Shown one piece after another: positions 1-8,509 of a stretch of DNA of 53,396 nucleotides. A model generated the notes under the pieces. It saw nothing but the letters and a program-made list of their open reading frames with translations. It did not search any database and was not told the DNA's origin. The stretch comes from Candidatus Tayloriibacteriota bacterium (lineage in GTDB: Bacteria; Patescibacteriota; Minisyncoccia; Phycocordibacterales; PALSA-1337). How positions within the stretch are numbered: position 1 is the first letter of the stretch; every line of letters begins with the position of its first letter. Where the stretch lies: the NCBI GenBank assembly GCA_903893855.1, contig CAITNV010000023.1:1-53396 (forward strand), written 5' to 3'. The position numbers and the translations under genes were made by a program.

Positions 1-20
1 ATAAATAATATTACTAATTC

Positions 21-644
21 CTATCTACTATAAAATTCCAATACCGATCCGACATTAAACAGTAACTCTGTCTGTACAGCTGTAGGAATACCATCAATCG
101 TGATTTCTTTCTTGTCGAGATTGAGCTTTAACCAAGCGGGAATTTTGACCGTCTTGAATCGCTCATCGAGTGTAGTGAAAATAGCTTTCTTTTTGCTACC
201 CTCTCGAATCGCAATAACATCACCAAGCTTTACCTGATATGAAGGAATAGTTACCTTTGTTCCATTGATAGTAAGATGACCATGAGACACCATCTGGCGA
301 GCTGCCTGACGTGTAAGTGCAAAACCTGCTCGGAGTGCTACGTTATCAAGACGTCCTTCGAGGCTTCGAACAAGGAGTTCTGCTGAGTTACCCTTCTCTG
401 CAAGAGCGCTCTTAACGTAGTTAGTAAACTGGCGACCTGGTACGCCATAGCTCATACGAGCCTTCTGCTTTTCGAGCATGCCGAGACCGTAATCGCTCTT
501 TGCGCGAGGCTTGCTTCCACCTGAACGGCCGCGAGGGCTTGGTGTTGAAGCTCCGGTTCGCATAGCGTACTTCTGTGTCTGAGTCTTCTCAAACACTGGT
601 GCTCCGAGTCGTCGTGCTATTTTGTATCGTGGTCCAATTATCAT
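21..644 (-). CDS. rpsD: 30S ribosomal protein S4
   Basis: Primary 16S rRNA-binding protein that nucleates 30S assembly. The 207-aa product starts MIIGPRYKIARRLG, has the basic N-terminal region with a GYG-like YGVPGRQF segment, and a full S4 RNA-binding domain (about residues 97-140, RLDNVALRAGFALTRQAARQ). The N-terminus lacks the zinc-binding cysteines found in C+ S4 proteins, so this is a zinc-free form. It is the last gene of the infA-rpmJ-rpsM-rpsK-rpsD run visible here; the usual next genes (rpoA, rplQ) would lie beyond the left edge. In many bacteria S4 represses this operon, but no binding site can be shown here. Confidence 0.97.
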   Translation of the reverse strand: MIIGPRYKIARRLGAPVFEKTQTQKYAMRTGASTPSPRGRSGGSKPRAKSDYGLGMLEKQKARMSYGVPGRQFTNYVKSALAEKGNSAELLVRSLEGRLDNVALRAGFALTRQAARQMVSHGHLTINGTKVTIPSYQVKLGDVIAIREGSKKKAIFTTLDERFKTVKIPAWLKLNLDKKEITIDGIPTAVQTELLFNVGSVLEFYSR

Positions 645-662
645 ATAAAAAATTATTAAATA

Positions 663-1154
663 TTAAACTCTTCGTGCTCGCTTAGGCTTCGGTCCGTTAA
701 AAGGAACTGGAGTAGCGTCTTTGATAGAAGAAATAGTTACGCCTTTAGACGTAAAGCCACGAATCGATGATTCGCGGCCTGATCCTGTACCTTTAACAAC
801 GACAGATACTTCCTTAAGTCCCATATGTGCAACCTTAGCAAAAAGAGTCTCACCAACCTTTGCAGCTGCAAAAGGTGTACCCTTCTTAGCACCCTTGAAA
901 CCTAGAGCTCCAGCAGAAGAAGCAGCAACGGCGTTGCCTTTCTCATCAGTAAGGAGGAGTTTGGTGTTATTGTAGGTAGATTGAACATAGAGAACACCCG
1001 TATCAAGGCGTTTTTTGCTTGATACTGCTACGACTACAGGTTCACCAGATGCTTGTTTAGGAGCATCAGCGTTGGTTTTAGCTGTTTTTGGTGTCTTTGC
1101 TGAAGCTGGTTTAACTGCTTCGTCTTTTTTTGTTGTTGTTGCTGGTTTTGCCAT
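663..1154 (-). CDS. rpsK: 30S ribosomal protein S11 with N-terminal extension
   Basis: Platform protein of the 30S subunit near the E site and the anti-Shine-Dalgarno end of 16S rRNA. The core from about residue 48 is typical S11 (TGVLYVQSTYNNTKLLLTDE, then KGTGSGRESSIRG and the basic KPKRARRV tail). The 163-aa length exceeds the usual roughly 130 aa because of a low-complexity Lys/Ala/Thr N-terminal extension of about 45 residues (MAKPATTTKKDEAVKPASAK). Only 18 nt separate it from rpsD. The annotated ATG is the first in-frame start, so the extension appears real unless translation begins internally; there is no later Met before the core. Confidence 0.96.
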   Translation of the reverse strand: MAKPATTTKKDEAVKPASAKTPKTAKTNADAPKQASGEPVVVAVSSKKRLDTGVLYVQSTYNNTKLLLTDEKGNAVAASSAGALGFKGAKKGTPFAAAKVGETLFAKVAHMGLKEVSVVVKGTGSGRESSIRGFTSKGVTISSIKDATPVPFNGPKPKRARRV

Positions 1155-1189
1155 ATGGTTAGTTATAAGAGGAGAGTAATGAATTAGGT

Positions 1190-1570
1190 CTATGTCTTTT
1201 CTTCTTTCTTACGACCAGAACCCATAGTCTTTCGAACGTTACCTCGGAGTGTTCGAGAGTTGGTCTTTGTTCGCTGGCCTCGTACTGGTAATCGTCGAGC
1301 GTGTCGAGAACCTCGATATGATTTGATGTCCTTCAAACGCTTGATGTTAGCTCCAACTTCACGTCGTAGCTCACCTTCAATTTTGAAAGATTCAACAATT
1401 TTTCGGATCTCATTCTCCTGCTCAACGGTAAGGTCTTTAGCCTTGATGTCTCGGCTTACCTTTGCAGTCTCAAGAATGTGAACCGCTCGAGATCGTCCAA
1501 CACCGTATAGTGTCGTGAGGGCGATTTCGAGCTTTTTATTATCTGGAAGTGTTATACCGAGGATACGCAT
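1190..1570 (-). CDS. rpsM: 30S ribosomal protein S13
   Basis: Head protein of the 30S subunit contacting 16S rRNA, S19 and the P-site tRNA. The 126-aa product begins MRILGITLPDNKKLEIALTT, has the conserved GVGRSRA helix-two-turns-helix segment near residue 24, the YRGSRHARRLPVRGQRTKTN motif near residues 84-106, and a basic tail. Length and motif order are normal for S13. It sits between rpmJ and rpsK in the standard bacterial order, supporting co-transcription from the promoter upstream of infA. Confidence 0.97.
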   Translation of the reverse strand: MRILGITLPDNKKLEIALTTLYGVGRSRAVHILETAKVSRDIKAKDLTVEQENEIRKIVESFKIEGELRREVGANIKRLKDIKSYRGSRHARRLPVRGQRTKTNSRTLRGNVRKTMGSGRKKEEKT

Positions 1571-1612
1571 TTTATTATTTTAATTTATGTAAACTATGTA
1601 TGAAAATTAATA

Positions 1613-1729
1613 CTATCCTTGACGCTGCTTATGTCGTGGGTTTGCTGTACAGATAACAAACACATAACCCTTGCGGCGAACTACGCTGCACTTTGGACAA
1701 TTTTTTTTAACTGATGCTTTTACTTTCAT
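1613..1729 (-). CDS. rpmJ: 50S ribosomal protein L36
   Basis: Small zinc-binding 50S protein. The ORF track gives a 63-aa ORF, but the true start is the internal Met of [14 protein letters not shown], giving 38 aa, the normal length for L36. The CPKC and CTANPRH segments supply the Cys-Cys-Cys-His zinc ligands, so this is the C+ form, and the tail HKQRQG is diagnostic. The upstream 25 residues of the ORF are read-through into the infA end and resemble no L36 extension. The gene lies between infA and rpsM as in most bacteria. Confidence 0.96.
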   Translation of the reverse strand: MKVKASVKKNCPKCSVVRRKGYVFVICTANPRHKQRQG

Positions 1730-1769
1730 TTTGTTCTTCAGGTTATGCGAAATATTTATAATAATGGCA

Positions 1770-1994
1770 CTAGAGTCTTCGAGTAATTCTTGCTCGTCCA
1801 CCATACGAGTCGAGGGTTAGCTCAACCTTATCACCTATCAAAATACGGATATGGTGCATTCGCATTTTGCCTGCTAGATACGCTAATACAATGTCTTCTG
1901 TAGCCTCTATCTTTACACGAAAAAGTGTATTGGGGAGGGCCTCAGTGACAATGCCGTATGCTGCAGGACTTTTTGTTTTTTGGGGTGAATCCAT
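1770..1994 (-). CDS. infA: Translation initiation factor IF-1
   Basis: OB-fold factor that occupies the 30S A site during initiation. The start was moved to the Met of [16 protein letters not shown] (74 aa); the ORF-track version adds 17 residues that would cross the promoter region. Conserved IF-1 features are [16 protein letters not shown], the [15 protein letters not shown] strand (family consensus has A-G-K-M-R-x-x-x-I) and GDKVELTLD. It is the first gene of the ribosomal operon; a TTGACT-18-TATGAT promoter lies about 22 nt upstream of the start. Confidence 0.95.
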   Translation of the reverse strand: MDSPQKTKSPAAYGIVTEALPNTLFRVKIEATEDIVLAYLAGKMRMHHIRILIGDKVELTLDSYGGRARITRRL

Positions 1995-2015
1995 TACTAT
2001 AAAAACGCGTTGTTT

Positions 2016-2045
2016 ATCATAGCAGATACATACTTTAAAAGTCAA
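2016..2045 (-). promoter_or_regulatory. Promoter of infA-rpmJ-rpsMKD operon
   Basis: On the minus strand a -35 TTGACT (2040-2045) and an extended -10 TGC-TATGAT (2016-2021) are 18 nt apart. The predicted start is about 15 nt before the infA ATG. A short dyad (CAAGG/CCTTG, 2043-2060) overlaps the -35 and could be the weak terminator of the upstream gene. Confidence 0.7.
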
Positions 2046-2098
2046 GGCCTAACGACCTTGCGTTTTGATATACGCTTTAAAAGTGACGCTATTTGTTA

Positions 2099-3430
2099 TT
2101 ATTGGGTATCAATAGTGATTTTTGATACGGAATCAGGAAACGTATGTCTCCAGAACGGGGTTATTATAGCACGAGCATTGGCAATTGTGCTATACCTATT
2201 GAAAATAGCTTTACTGTCAGCTACTGGAACGCCAGATAAAGCCTTAATAAGGCTGTCTTTTTGAAAAGTACCCGTTATCTTAACGTGACCATTAAGAGCG
2301 AAAGCTATAGGATCTCCTGTCTGATTCTTCAAATTGGCTGTAAAAAGACTAGGGTTAATAGGCGTAAATACCAAGGATTCTACACCAGAAAGCGTGTAGG
2401 AATTAGCTGGGAATTCAGCCATTTGATTGGGAGCAACATTTCGCATAATATCGGTCTTTTTGAACATAATGCCGTAAAGTATGCCGGTGACAGTAACGGA
2501 AGCAGTTGTCGAGCTTATCATTGCAGTAGTTGAAGTGGCGAAATTAACTGCGTATGCATTGTTATAGAGTACATATCCATCCGGAACCAAGACGTGCAGG
2601 TCACTAGTAAGTTCAGAGCTTATCGTCTGTGAAAGACTCGTTACCGCACTCGCAAGTGATGAAGTAGCAATAATCTGAGTGTACCCCAGATATCCACCTA
2701 CAAGGGATCCATTCGGCTTAAGACTACCTGTAATGGCGGTGTACTTTGGAGTATTTGCAAATGATTCGACACGAAAGACCGCGCTGGAATCATTTGGTCC
2801 ATAAGAAGTCATATTGTATTGAGCACCCGCATCTTTAGCGACGATGTAGACAGAAGCGGATCCAGTTGTCGTTCCAGTATCGGTTTTGTGAATCCCCGGA
2901 ACTGTAACTGGATTAGCGGTGACATATAATTGCCCGCGATTATTAGAAAGTAGCGTACCTTGAGGCAATTTCTGAGATGAAGAGCTGTAATTATTGGTAA
3001 TGATGATTTGTCCCCAAGCTTTTTTCTCAACTGAAGGACCTTGGGTTGCTTGCACCGTGGTACTAGCGATCTCATTGGTCTGAATAATCTGATATGGGAA
3101 AGGTGCAGTGTCTTTTGCGGCATTATATGCCCCATTCACCATAATATCTGCGGTTTTTGGGGTAACGACCACAACCGCTTTATCGTAAATATAGGTAAAA
3201 ATGACGTATATACTTGCGCAACAGATCACAAGCGCCAAAACAATGCCAAAAATAGTGCGCCTGCGTAACATTCGTCTACGCTTATTAAAATGACGAAAAG
3301 GCTCAGCGTCAGGCTGGCGCTGTTTACGCTTCGGAGAGACTATTTTTGGTTCGGTTTCTGGTTCAGGTTCAGTGTGAATTCGATGAACCTTAACACGGAC
3401 CATATCTTGTAATACTTTTTTTTCTGGCAT
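2099..3430 (-). CDS. Single-pass membrane protein, baseplate-J-like
   Basis: 443-aa protein with a long charged cytoplasmic N-terminus (about 1-58, rich in Arg/Lys), one membrane segment near residues 60-80 (IFGIVLALVICCASIYVIFT) and a large Ser/Thr-rich extracytoplasmic region. The pattern of SASVYIVAKDAGAQYN, then GYLGYTQIIATSS, resembles the bacterial proteins annotated baseplate-J-like in Patescibacteria. That resemblance is from memory of the family, not a search. It starts 5 nt after the actin-fold gene stops, so the two are probably co-transcribed and may form one envelope-associated module. No enzymatic motif is visible. Confidence 0.55.
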   Translation of the reverse strand: MPEKKVLQDMVRVKVHRIHTEPEPETEPKIVSPKRKQRQPDAEPFRHFNKRRRMLRRRTIFGIVLALVICCASIYVIFTYIYDKAVVVVTPKTADIMVNGAYNAAKDTAPFPYQIIQTNEIASTTVQATQGPSVEKKAWGQIIITNNYSSSSQKLPQGTLLSNNRGQLYVTANPVTVPGIHKTDTGTTTGSASVYIVAKDAGAQYNMTSYGPNDSSAVFRVESFANTPKYTAITGSLKPNGSLVGGYLGYTQIIATSSLASAVTSLSQTISSELTSDLHVLVPDGYVLYNNAYAVNFATSTTAMISSTTASVTVTGILYGIMFKKTDIMRNVAPNQMAEFPANSYTLSGVESLVFTPINPSLFTANLKNQTGDPIAFALNGHVKITGTFQKDSLIKALSGVPVADSKAIFNRYSTIANARAIITPFWRHTFPDSVSKITIDTQ

Positions 3431-3435
3431 ATATG

Positions 3436-4557
3436 CTAAATTCTAAAAAGCCGATGTAAAACATCCGTATTTACATGAGTCACGACGAAGCGCTGAGTTT
3501 TGGCAAGTATTCCGTCTTTGCCATCTTTATTACTTCTAGCAACTCGCTCTTCGAGCATGTTCTCGAGTGCTCGCTTGAAATGTGGGTAATATTGTTTCGG
3601 CACATTAAGCATAATTTCATACGGCAAGAGTTCATTCTCAGTAGTATCGAGAAACACTTGAGCCCATTTATCTTGCACCGCCATATCAATATGCTTTGAT
3701 GTGCGATTATGTTCGTCGCGATGAAGAGCATTCGCTGCATGAAGAGTGACTTTTGATGCACTCGTATCATGAGATTCTCCGGTCTGACCTGCTACATAGC
3801 GATTGAGCGTCTGATAGCCGAAAGGAAGTGATGTTATTCTTGATATTCGGCCATTATCTACGATGAAAAAATCAGAAAGCTCCCCATGCACATGCGCAGA
3901 TATAAAGCTTGGATCTTCACGCGTAATATTTCGAGAAGAAGCGTAGTGTAGAAGAGTATCTGATTGGCAAGTGATTTTACCCTTAGCATATGCAAAGTGT
4001 GCAACGATTGTATTGTTAATATGCTCGACAATAACTTCAGATGTCATACCAATGCCGAAGAAAACGCTTAATTCTCGGGCTTTTTTATTATTAAATTCAG
4101 CAATTGAATAACCATTGATTGCAACATCGAACAACTTCTGCTCGACGATAGCCATGTCCGGCTGTGCGAGCTTTTTACGCTCTATCGACATGATATCAAG
4201 TACTCGCTGCTGGGTAACAACGGTAGGTTTGTCATATGCTATTGAGACACTCCGGCTCGAAACTGTTATCCATGGACTCGACAATATACAGTCGAAACTA
4301 ACAAGTTGATGTGCGACAGCCTCATGAGCCATGTCCTTTGCAAGTATCGAGAGGACGTTTGAGAGAGCCTTCGTCATGCTCGAAAGAAGATGGAAACTAT
4401 CGCGATGTGGAGCACCTGATATGAGGGCTGACGCGCTCCAGAGTGTATCTGTAGAGAATTCATGGTTATCTCTCGGCGAATGAGCGCGCGGAACAACAAT
4501 GTGTCCTTTCACAACACCGCTTTCAATTTCAAGAATAAGTGAATACAAAGGATTCAT
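3436..4557 (-). CDS. Probable actin-fold (FtsA/PilM-like) protein
   Basis: 373-aa soluble protein. The opening MNPLYSLILEIESGVVKGHI resembles the phosphate-1 strand-turn-strand of FtsA/PilM proteins, and the segment ELSDFFIVDNGRISRITSLP followed by FGYQTLNRYV resembles the phosphate-2 region. Both are degenerate, lacking the classic D-x-G-T, so ATP binding is uncertain. It is followed by the single-pass baseplate-J-like gene with only a 5-nt gap, which suggests the pair works at the membrane. A TGA-TATAAT box ends 8 nt before the ATG, so the mRNA may be nearly leaderless. Function is inferred and weakly supported. Confidence 0.45.
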   Translation of the reverse strand: MNPLYSLILEIESGVVKGHIVVPRAHSPRDNHEFSTDTLWSASALISGAPHRDSFHLLSSMTKALSNVLSILAKDMAHEAVAHQLVSFDCILSSPWITVSSRSVSIAYDKPTVVTQQRVLDIMSIERKKLAQPDMAIVEQKLFDVAINGYSIAEFNNKKARELSVFFGIGMTSEVIVEHINNTIVAHFAYAKGKITCQSDTLLHYASSRNITREDPSFISAHVHGELSDFFIVDNGRISRITSLPFGYQTLNRYVAGQTGESHDTSASKVTLHAANALHRDEHNRTSKHIDMAVQDKWAQVFLDTTENELLPYEIMLNVPKQYYPHFKRALENMLEERVARSNKDGKDGILAKTQRFVVTHVNTDVLHRLFRI

Positions 4558-4582
4558 ATAATAAAATTATATCATATTTAAA

Positions 4583-4609
4583 AAAATAAAAAGCGCCACA
4601 TTGTGACGC
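4583..4609 (-). terminator. Intrinsic terminator after ABC exporter gene
   Basis: Minus-strand hairpin GCGTCAC-aat-GTGGCGC followed by TTTTTATTTTTTT, 20 nt after the ABC gene stop. The stem is seven pairs including one G-T. Confidence 0.75.
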
Positions 4610-4628
4610 CTGTTTGTAAACAGTTTTT

Positions 4629-6422
4629 TTAAGCTGCGAGCGACTCCAATTCGCGTTCAACCATGATTCGATAGATATCGCATGTACGCATCAATTCCTG
4701 ATGCGAACCACGCCCGATGATCCGTCCTTTATCGAGAACAAAGATCTGATCCGAATTGCGAATCGTCGACAGACGATGAGCAATGATAATGTTTGTCCTG
4801 CCGGCAAATGCATCTCTTAATTGTCGGTGAACAAGAGCTTCATTTTCCGAATCGATTGCGCTAGTGGCTTCATCAAGGATGATGACTGGCGGTTGCTTTG
4901 CAGCTACGCGTGCTAAAACCACTCGTTGACGTTGCCCTCCAGAGAGTTCGACGCCGTTTTCGCCGATTTGAGTTTCGAAGCCATCCTCTTCTAGGCGGTC
5001 CCAGAATTCACTTATTCGAGTCATCTTTGCCAGTTCGTATAGGTGATCCTTTTCAAAACTGTCAGGATCAATATGTCCGAACGTCATGTTTTCGGCAAGT
5101 GTACCATCCCAAACTGAAGGGTTTTGATCAACATAACCGACATTTTCCCTCCAGTGGCCAACCGCCAAGTCCACCAGATTATGGCCATCAATTAGGATGT
5201 TTCCACCAGTGGGGTCAGCTCCACGAATAATGAGGTTCGCGATGGTTGACTTACCAGAACCTGAGGGTCCGACGAATGCACATGTCGTACCTGGTTCAAT
5301 CGTAAACGATACGTCATGAAGGGCAGATAACGGAGGTTGTTTAGCTGGTTTTTTACCCTTCGGCAATTCATCCTTTGGATAGCTAAATGATACTGACTTG
5401 AACTCAATACGCCCAGAGAATTTTGAGGGACATATCGGGTTCTCACGTTCTGTCACCAAAGGCTTTGTCTCGAGTAATTTGAAATATCGCGCGATATGAA
5501 CAAATTGACGAGTGATATTACGTTGCATGGAACCTATAGAATCAACAGCGTTGAATGCATTGCGCGAAAAGGTTAATGCTGCTACGAGTGCTCCTGATGT
5601 GATTTCCTTGGTATAGACAAAGTGCAAACCAAGGGCTAGCACTCCAAAGACACCAAGTATTGAGAATGGCGAACGAAACATCGATATGCGCTCGATATAG
5701 GTTATCCAAAGATTAATGCCATTAGAGCTGCACGAAAGCTGCTGCTTCCTCAACTTTGCTAGTACTTGCTCTTGTCGATTAGAAAGCATAACGGTTTTCA
5801 TGTGACGAAGTACCTCGAGATAATATTTGCTAAGCTGGTTTTCCATTTCGTTAGCATTAACCACTTTTTCCGTCATAAACCTATTAATAACTATGCTTGA
5901 AAAGACGAATCCAATTCCACCAGTAAGAGCTACGGAACCGAGCCGGTAGTCAATGAAGAATAGTGCGATAATTGAGCCAATGAGTTGTGCCAGTGCAGGT
6001 AGTAGACTGAAACACATAGTTTCGACGATATCGTTGATTGCAGAATCACCCTTTTTAATAACCTCACCTTTGTAGCCTGAATTACCTTTGGTGATTTGCC
6101 CGATCGATAATTTAAATAATTTCGAGAGGGAGAACATCGAAGCTAGATTATTTGCAGCATATGCTACATAGCGTATGTGTATTTGCCCACGTATAAGCAT
6201 GAGTACTTCTTTGCAGATTTCAAGGCATAAAGCCCAAAAAGCCCACCGAAAGACAATCGAGAACGTCTGATTAGCCGCGGCACCGTCAATGATTTGCTTA
6301 TATATGAAGGGCGTGACTAGTCCGAGTAATTGAGCCGAAAACACGACCACACTCAAGGCTACTATGTAGCGCCGAATAGGACGGTATACGTCCCATACCT
6401 GAAGGAATCTTTTTTTGAACAT
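4629..6422 (-). CDS. ABC exporter, fused permease-ATPase
   Basis: 597-aa half-transporter. The N-terminal half holds about six membrane helices (for example FSAQLLGLVTPFIYKQIIDG and LPALAQLIGSIIALFFIDYR) of a type-I exporter fold; the C-terminal half is a complete nucleotide-binding domain with Walker A GPSGSGKST (about residue 386), signature LSGGQRQR (about 490), Walker B VIILDEATSAID and the H-loop IIAHRLST. It should act as a homodimer or heterodimer exporting a lipid, peptide or drug; substrate cannot be told. It stands alone between alaS and the actin-fold gene and ends in an intrinsic terminator. Confidence 0.93.
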   Translation of the reverse strand: MFKKRFLQVWDVYRPIRRYIVALSVVVFSAQLLGLVTPFIYKQIIDGAAANQTFSIVFRWAFWALCLEICKEVLMLIRGQIHIRYVAYAANNLASMFSLSKLFKLSIGQITKGNSGYKGEVIKKGDSAINDIVETMCFSLLPALAQLIGSIIALFFIDYRLGSVALTGGIGFVFSSIVINRFMTEKVVNANEMENQLSKYYLEVLRHMKTVMLSNRQEQVLAKLRKQQLSCSSNGINLWITYIERISMFRSPFSILGVFGVLALGLHFVYTKEITSGALVAALTFSRNAFNAVDSIGSMQRNITRQFVHIARYFKLLETKPLVTERENPICPSKFSGRIEFKSVSFSYPKDELPKGKKPAKQPPLSALHDVSFTIEPGTTCAFVGPSGSGKSTIANLIIRGADPTGGNILIDGHNLVDLAVGHWRENVGYVDQNPSVWDGTLAENMTFGHIDPDSFEKDHLYELAKMTRISEFWDRLEEDGFETQIGENGVELSGGQRQRVVLARVAAKQPPVIILDEATSAIDSENEALVHRQLRDAFAGRTNIIIAHRLSTIRNSDQIFVLDKGRIIGRGSHQELMRTCDIYRIMVERELESLAA

Positions 6423-6551
6423 GCAGTATCACTTTCTTTTTTTTCTGAGTTATTTTGCAAAATTTTCAAGGACCAAAAAAGCTATGATAGCATTTTATAA
6501 ACGCTATGTCAAATTATATGTTGTAATTTACGCAGCAATTCTGCAGACTAT

Positions 6552-8444
6552 TTAACTCAAAACCGCCTTGATTCGACGCACTCCCTGTGCAACTGCTTCT
6601 TCTTTAGCAATTTTGAAAGTCCACTTCCCTTCATCACCAGCAAGTTCACTCGTATTCTTAACGTGTGGTCCCCCACAGAATTCTTTAGAGTAAGCATTCG
6701 CGATATCAGAACCTACATAATAAATCGATACAGTATCGCCGTATTTTTCATTAAAGAAATGCCGTGCACCGGTCTTCTCTGCGAGAGCGAGCGGCAGACT
6801 GACCATAGTAACTGGTATATGAGCAGTAATCTTCGTATTCACAATCTCTTCAACACGCTTCTTCTGTTCATCGGTCATCTTCGCAGGATACGAGAAATCA
6901 AAACGTAATCGTTCAGCCGTAATATTCGAACCCTTCTGCTCCACACCATCTCCGAGTACATCATGAAGTGCCTGATGAAGTAAATGCGTAGCTGTATGAT
7001 AGCGAATGACCATAGGATCATTAGCGTCTGCAAGGCCACCCTTGAACTTCTGCTCTGCTCCAGCACGTGAGAGCGATTGATGCTTCTTAAACTCTTCATC
7101 AAAACCTGCTCGGTCAACTGTGAGCTTTTTGTCCGCAGCTAAAGCCACCGTAAGATCAATCGGCAAACCAAAAGAAGTAAATAGTGTAAAGGCATCAGCA
7201 CCACTAATATTCATGCCATTTTTAGCTAAACGATCGAATTCATGCACCGCACGTGAAAGTGTCCCTGAGAACTTTTCGATCTCTTCTTGAAGGGTCTGTG
7301 CAATTATTGAAGCTTTCGATGTAATGTCTGGGTATGCAGAAGCGTATGTGTGAGCGACTGCACCAACAATTTTCTTTACTGTCTCACTATCAATAGTGTG
7401 GCTTGTGGCATTAAAAACTGCTTTACGAATAAGACGTCGGAGGATGTAACCACGGCCAACGTTTGACGGCACAACTCCATCACCAATAAGGAAAATACTC
7501 GAACGCATATGATCAGCAATAATACGCTGCCTCACAACTTCACTCGAAAGTGTGCGTGTTATATCCATCACATTCTTGAACAGGTCAGTGTCATAGATAT
7601 TATCAACTCCTTGCAACGTCATTGTAAGTCGTTCAAGTCCAGCTCCAGTATCTACCGAAGGCTTAGGGAGTGTGCCGACGATCTTGCCATCTTTCTTCTC
7701 ATACTGCATGAATACATCATTCCATATCTCAAGTACATCTCGAACATCGTCAGCTTGAACATATTCATCGTGACTAATAGTTCGCCCTGCAAAACGATTC
7801 GCCACATCATAAAACATCTCTGAATCCGGACCGCAGGGACCATTGTCTCCCGCTTCCCACCAGTTATTTTTCGCTGGCATGTAGAAAATGCGACCATTTT
7901 CACCCTTGGTAGTATCGCCTCCAGCATCAATATTGTGACGCTTGAAAACATCTCTCCAAATAGCAGCTGCTTCATCGTCACGCGGAGCTACAGCATCACC
8001 TTCGAAAACCGTTACATATAGTCGTGTAGGATCAAGACCGAGACCTTGTTCACCAAGCACATCAGATGTAGAAGTAAGGAAATCAAAGCTCCATTCTATA
8101 GCCTCTTTTTTGAAATAATCTCCAAGCGACCAGTTACCAAGCATTTCAAAAAATGTAGCATGCGACTTATCCCCAATGTCATCGAAATCGACTGTCCTAA
8201 GGCATTTCTGAGAGTCTACAAGGCGTGTAATTAGCTTACCATCGGCAATGTAGGGTTCGCCAAGAAGATATGGGATAAGAGGCTGCATTCCTGCAGTATT
8301 AAAGAGCGTGGGGTTAGTAATACCCTTTTCGTCCGTAGTGATGAGCGAAGCAGATGAAATAATGGTATGTCCTCCGCGTTTAGGATGCGCGAAAAACTCC
8401 AAGAATCGCTTGCGTATATCTGCTGCGGTTAATTGTGTAGGCAT
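6552..8444 (-). CDS. alaS: Alanyl-tRNA synthetase, short form
   Basis: Charges tRNA-Ala with alanine. The 630-aa product has the class II catalytic core at the N-terminus (starting MPTQLTAADIRKRFLEFFAH, with NPTLFNTAGMQPLIPYLLG), the tRNA-recognition helices, and an editing domain with HTATHLLH and CGGPH zinc-ligand motifs. It ends just after the editing domain, so the oligomerisation/C-Ala region present in the usual roughly 870-aa enzyme is missing; short forms are known in CPR genomes. The cognate tRNA-Ala in this window has the G3-U70 pair the enzyme reads. A TTGAAA-17-TAGTAT promoter ends 6 nt before the ATG, predicting a leaderless mRNA. Confidence 0.95.
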   Translation of the reverse strand: MPTQLTAADIRKRFLEFFAHPKRGGHTIISSASLITTDEKGITNPTLFNTAGMQPLIPYLLGEPYIADGKLITRLVDSQKCLRTVDFDDIGDKSHATFFEMLGNWSLGDYFKKEAIEWSFDFLTSTSDVLGEQGLGLDPTRLYVTVFEGDAVAPRDDEAAAIWRDVFKRHNIDAGGDTTKGENGRIFYMPAKNNWWEAGDNGPCGPDSEMFYDVANRFAGRTISHDEYVQADDVRDVLEIWNDVFMQYEKKDGKIVGTLPKPSVDTGAGLERLTMTLQGVDNIYDTDLFKNVMDITRTLSSEVVRQRIIADHMRSSIFLIGDGVVPSNVGRGYILRRLIRKAVFNATSHTIDSETVKKIVGAVAHTYASAYPDITSKASIIAQTLQEEIEKFSGTLSRAVHEFDRLAKNGMNISGADAFTLFTSFGLPIDLTVALAADKKLTVDRAGFDEEFKKHQSLSRAGAEQKFKGGLADANDPMVIRYHTATHLLHQALHDVLGDGVEQKGSNITAERLRFDFSYPAKMTDEQKKRVEEIVNTKITAHIPVTMVSLPLALAEKTGARHFFNEKYGDTVSIYYVGSDIANAYSKEFCGGPHVKNTSELAGDEGKWTFKIAKEEAVAQGVRRIKAVLS

Positions 8445-8450
8445 GGGAGA

Positions 8451-8479
8451 ATACTAACAAATTTAGCTGAATATTTCAA
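8451..8479 (-). promoter_or_regulatory. Leaderless promoter of alaS
   Basis: Minus-strand -35 TTGAAA (8474-8479), 17-nt spacer, extended -10 TGT-TAGTAT (8451-8456), then only TCTCCC before the ATG. The transcription start should fall on or next to the A of ATG. Confidence 0.6.
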
Positions 8480-8509
8480 AAAAATAGTGCAAAATATTTC
8501 GCGAAAACT

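Noticed and set aside
2261-2533. 90-aa plus-strand ORF
   Set aside because: Antisense to the baseplate-J-like gene, no promoter or ribosome-binding site; shadow ORF, as with most ORF-track lines not listed.
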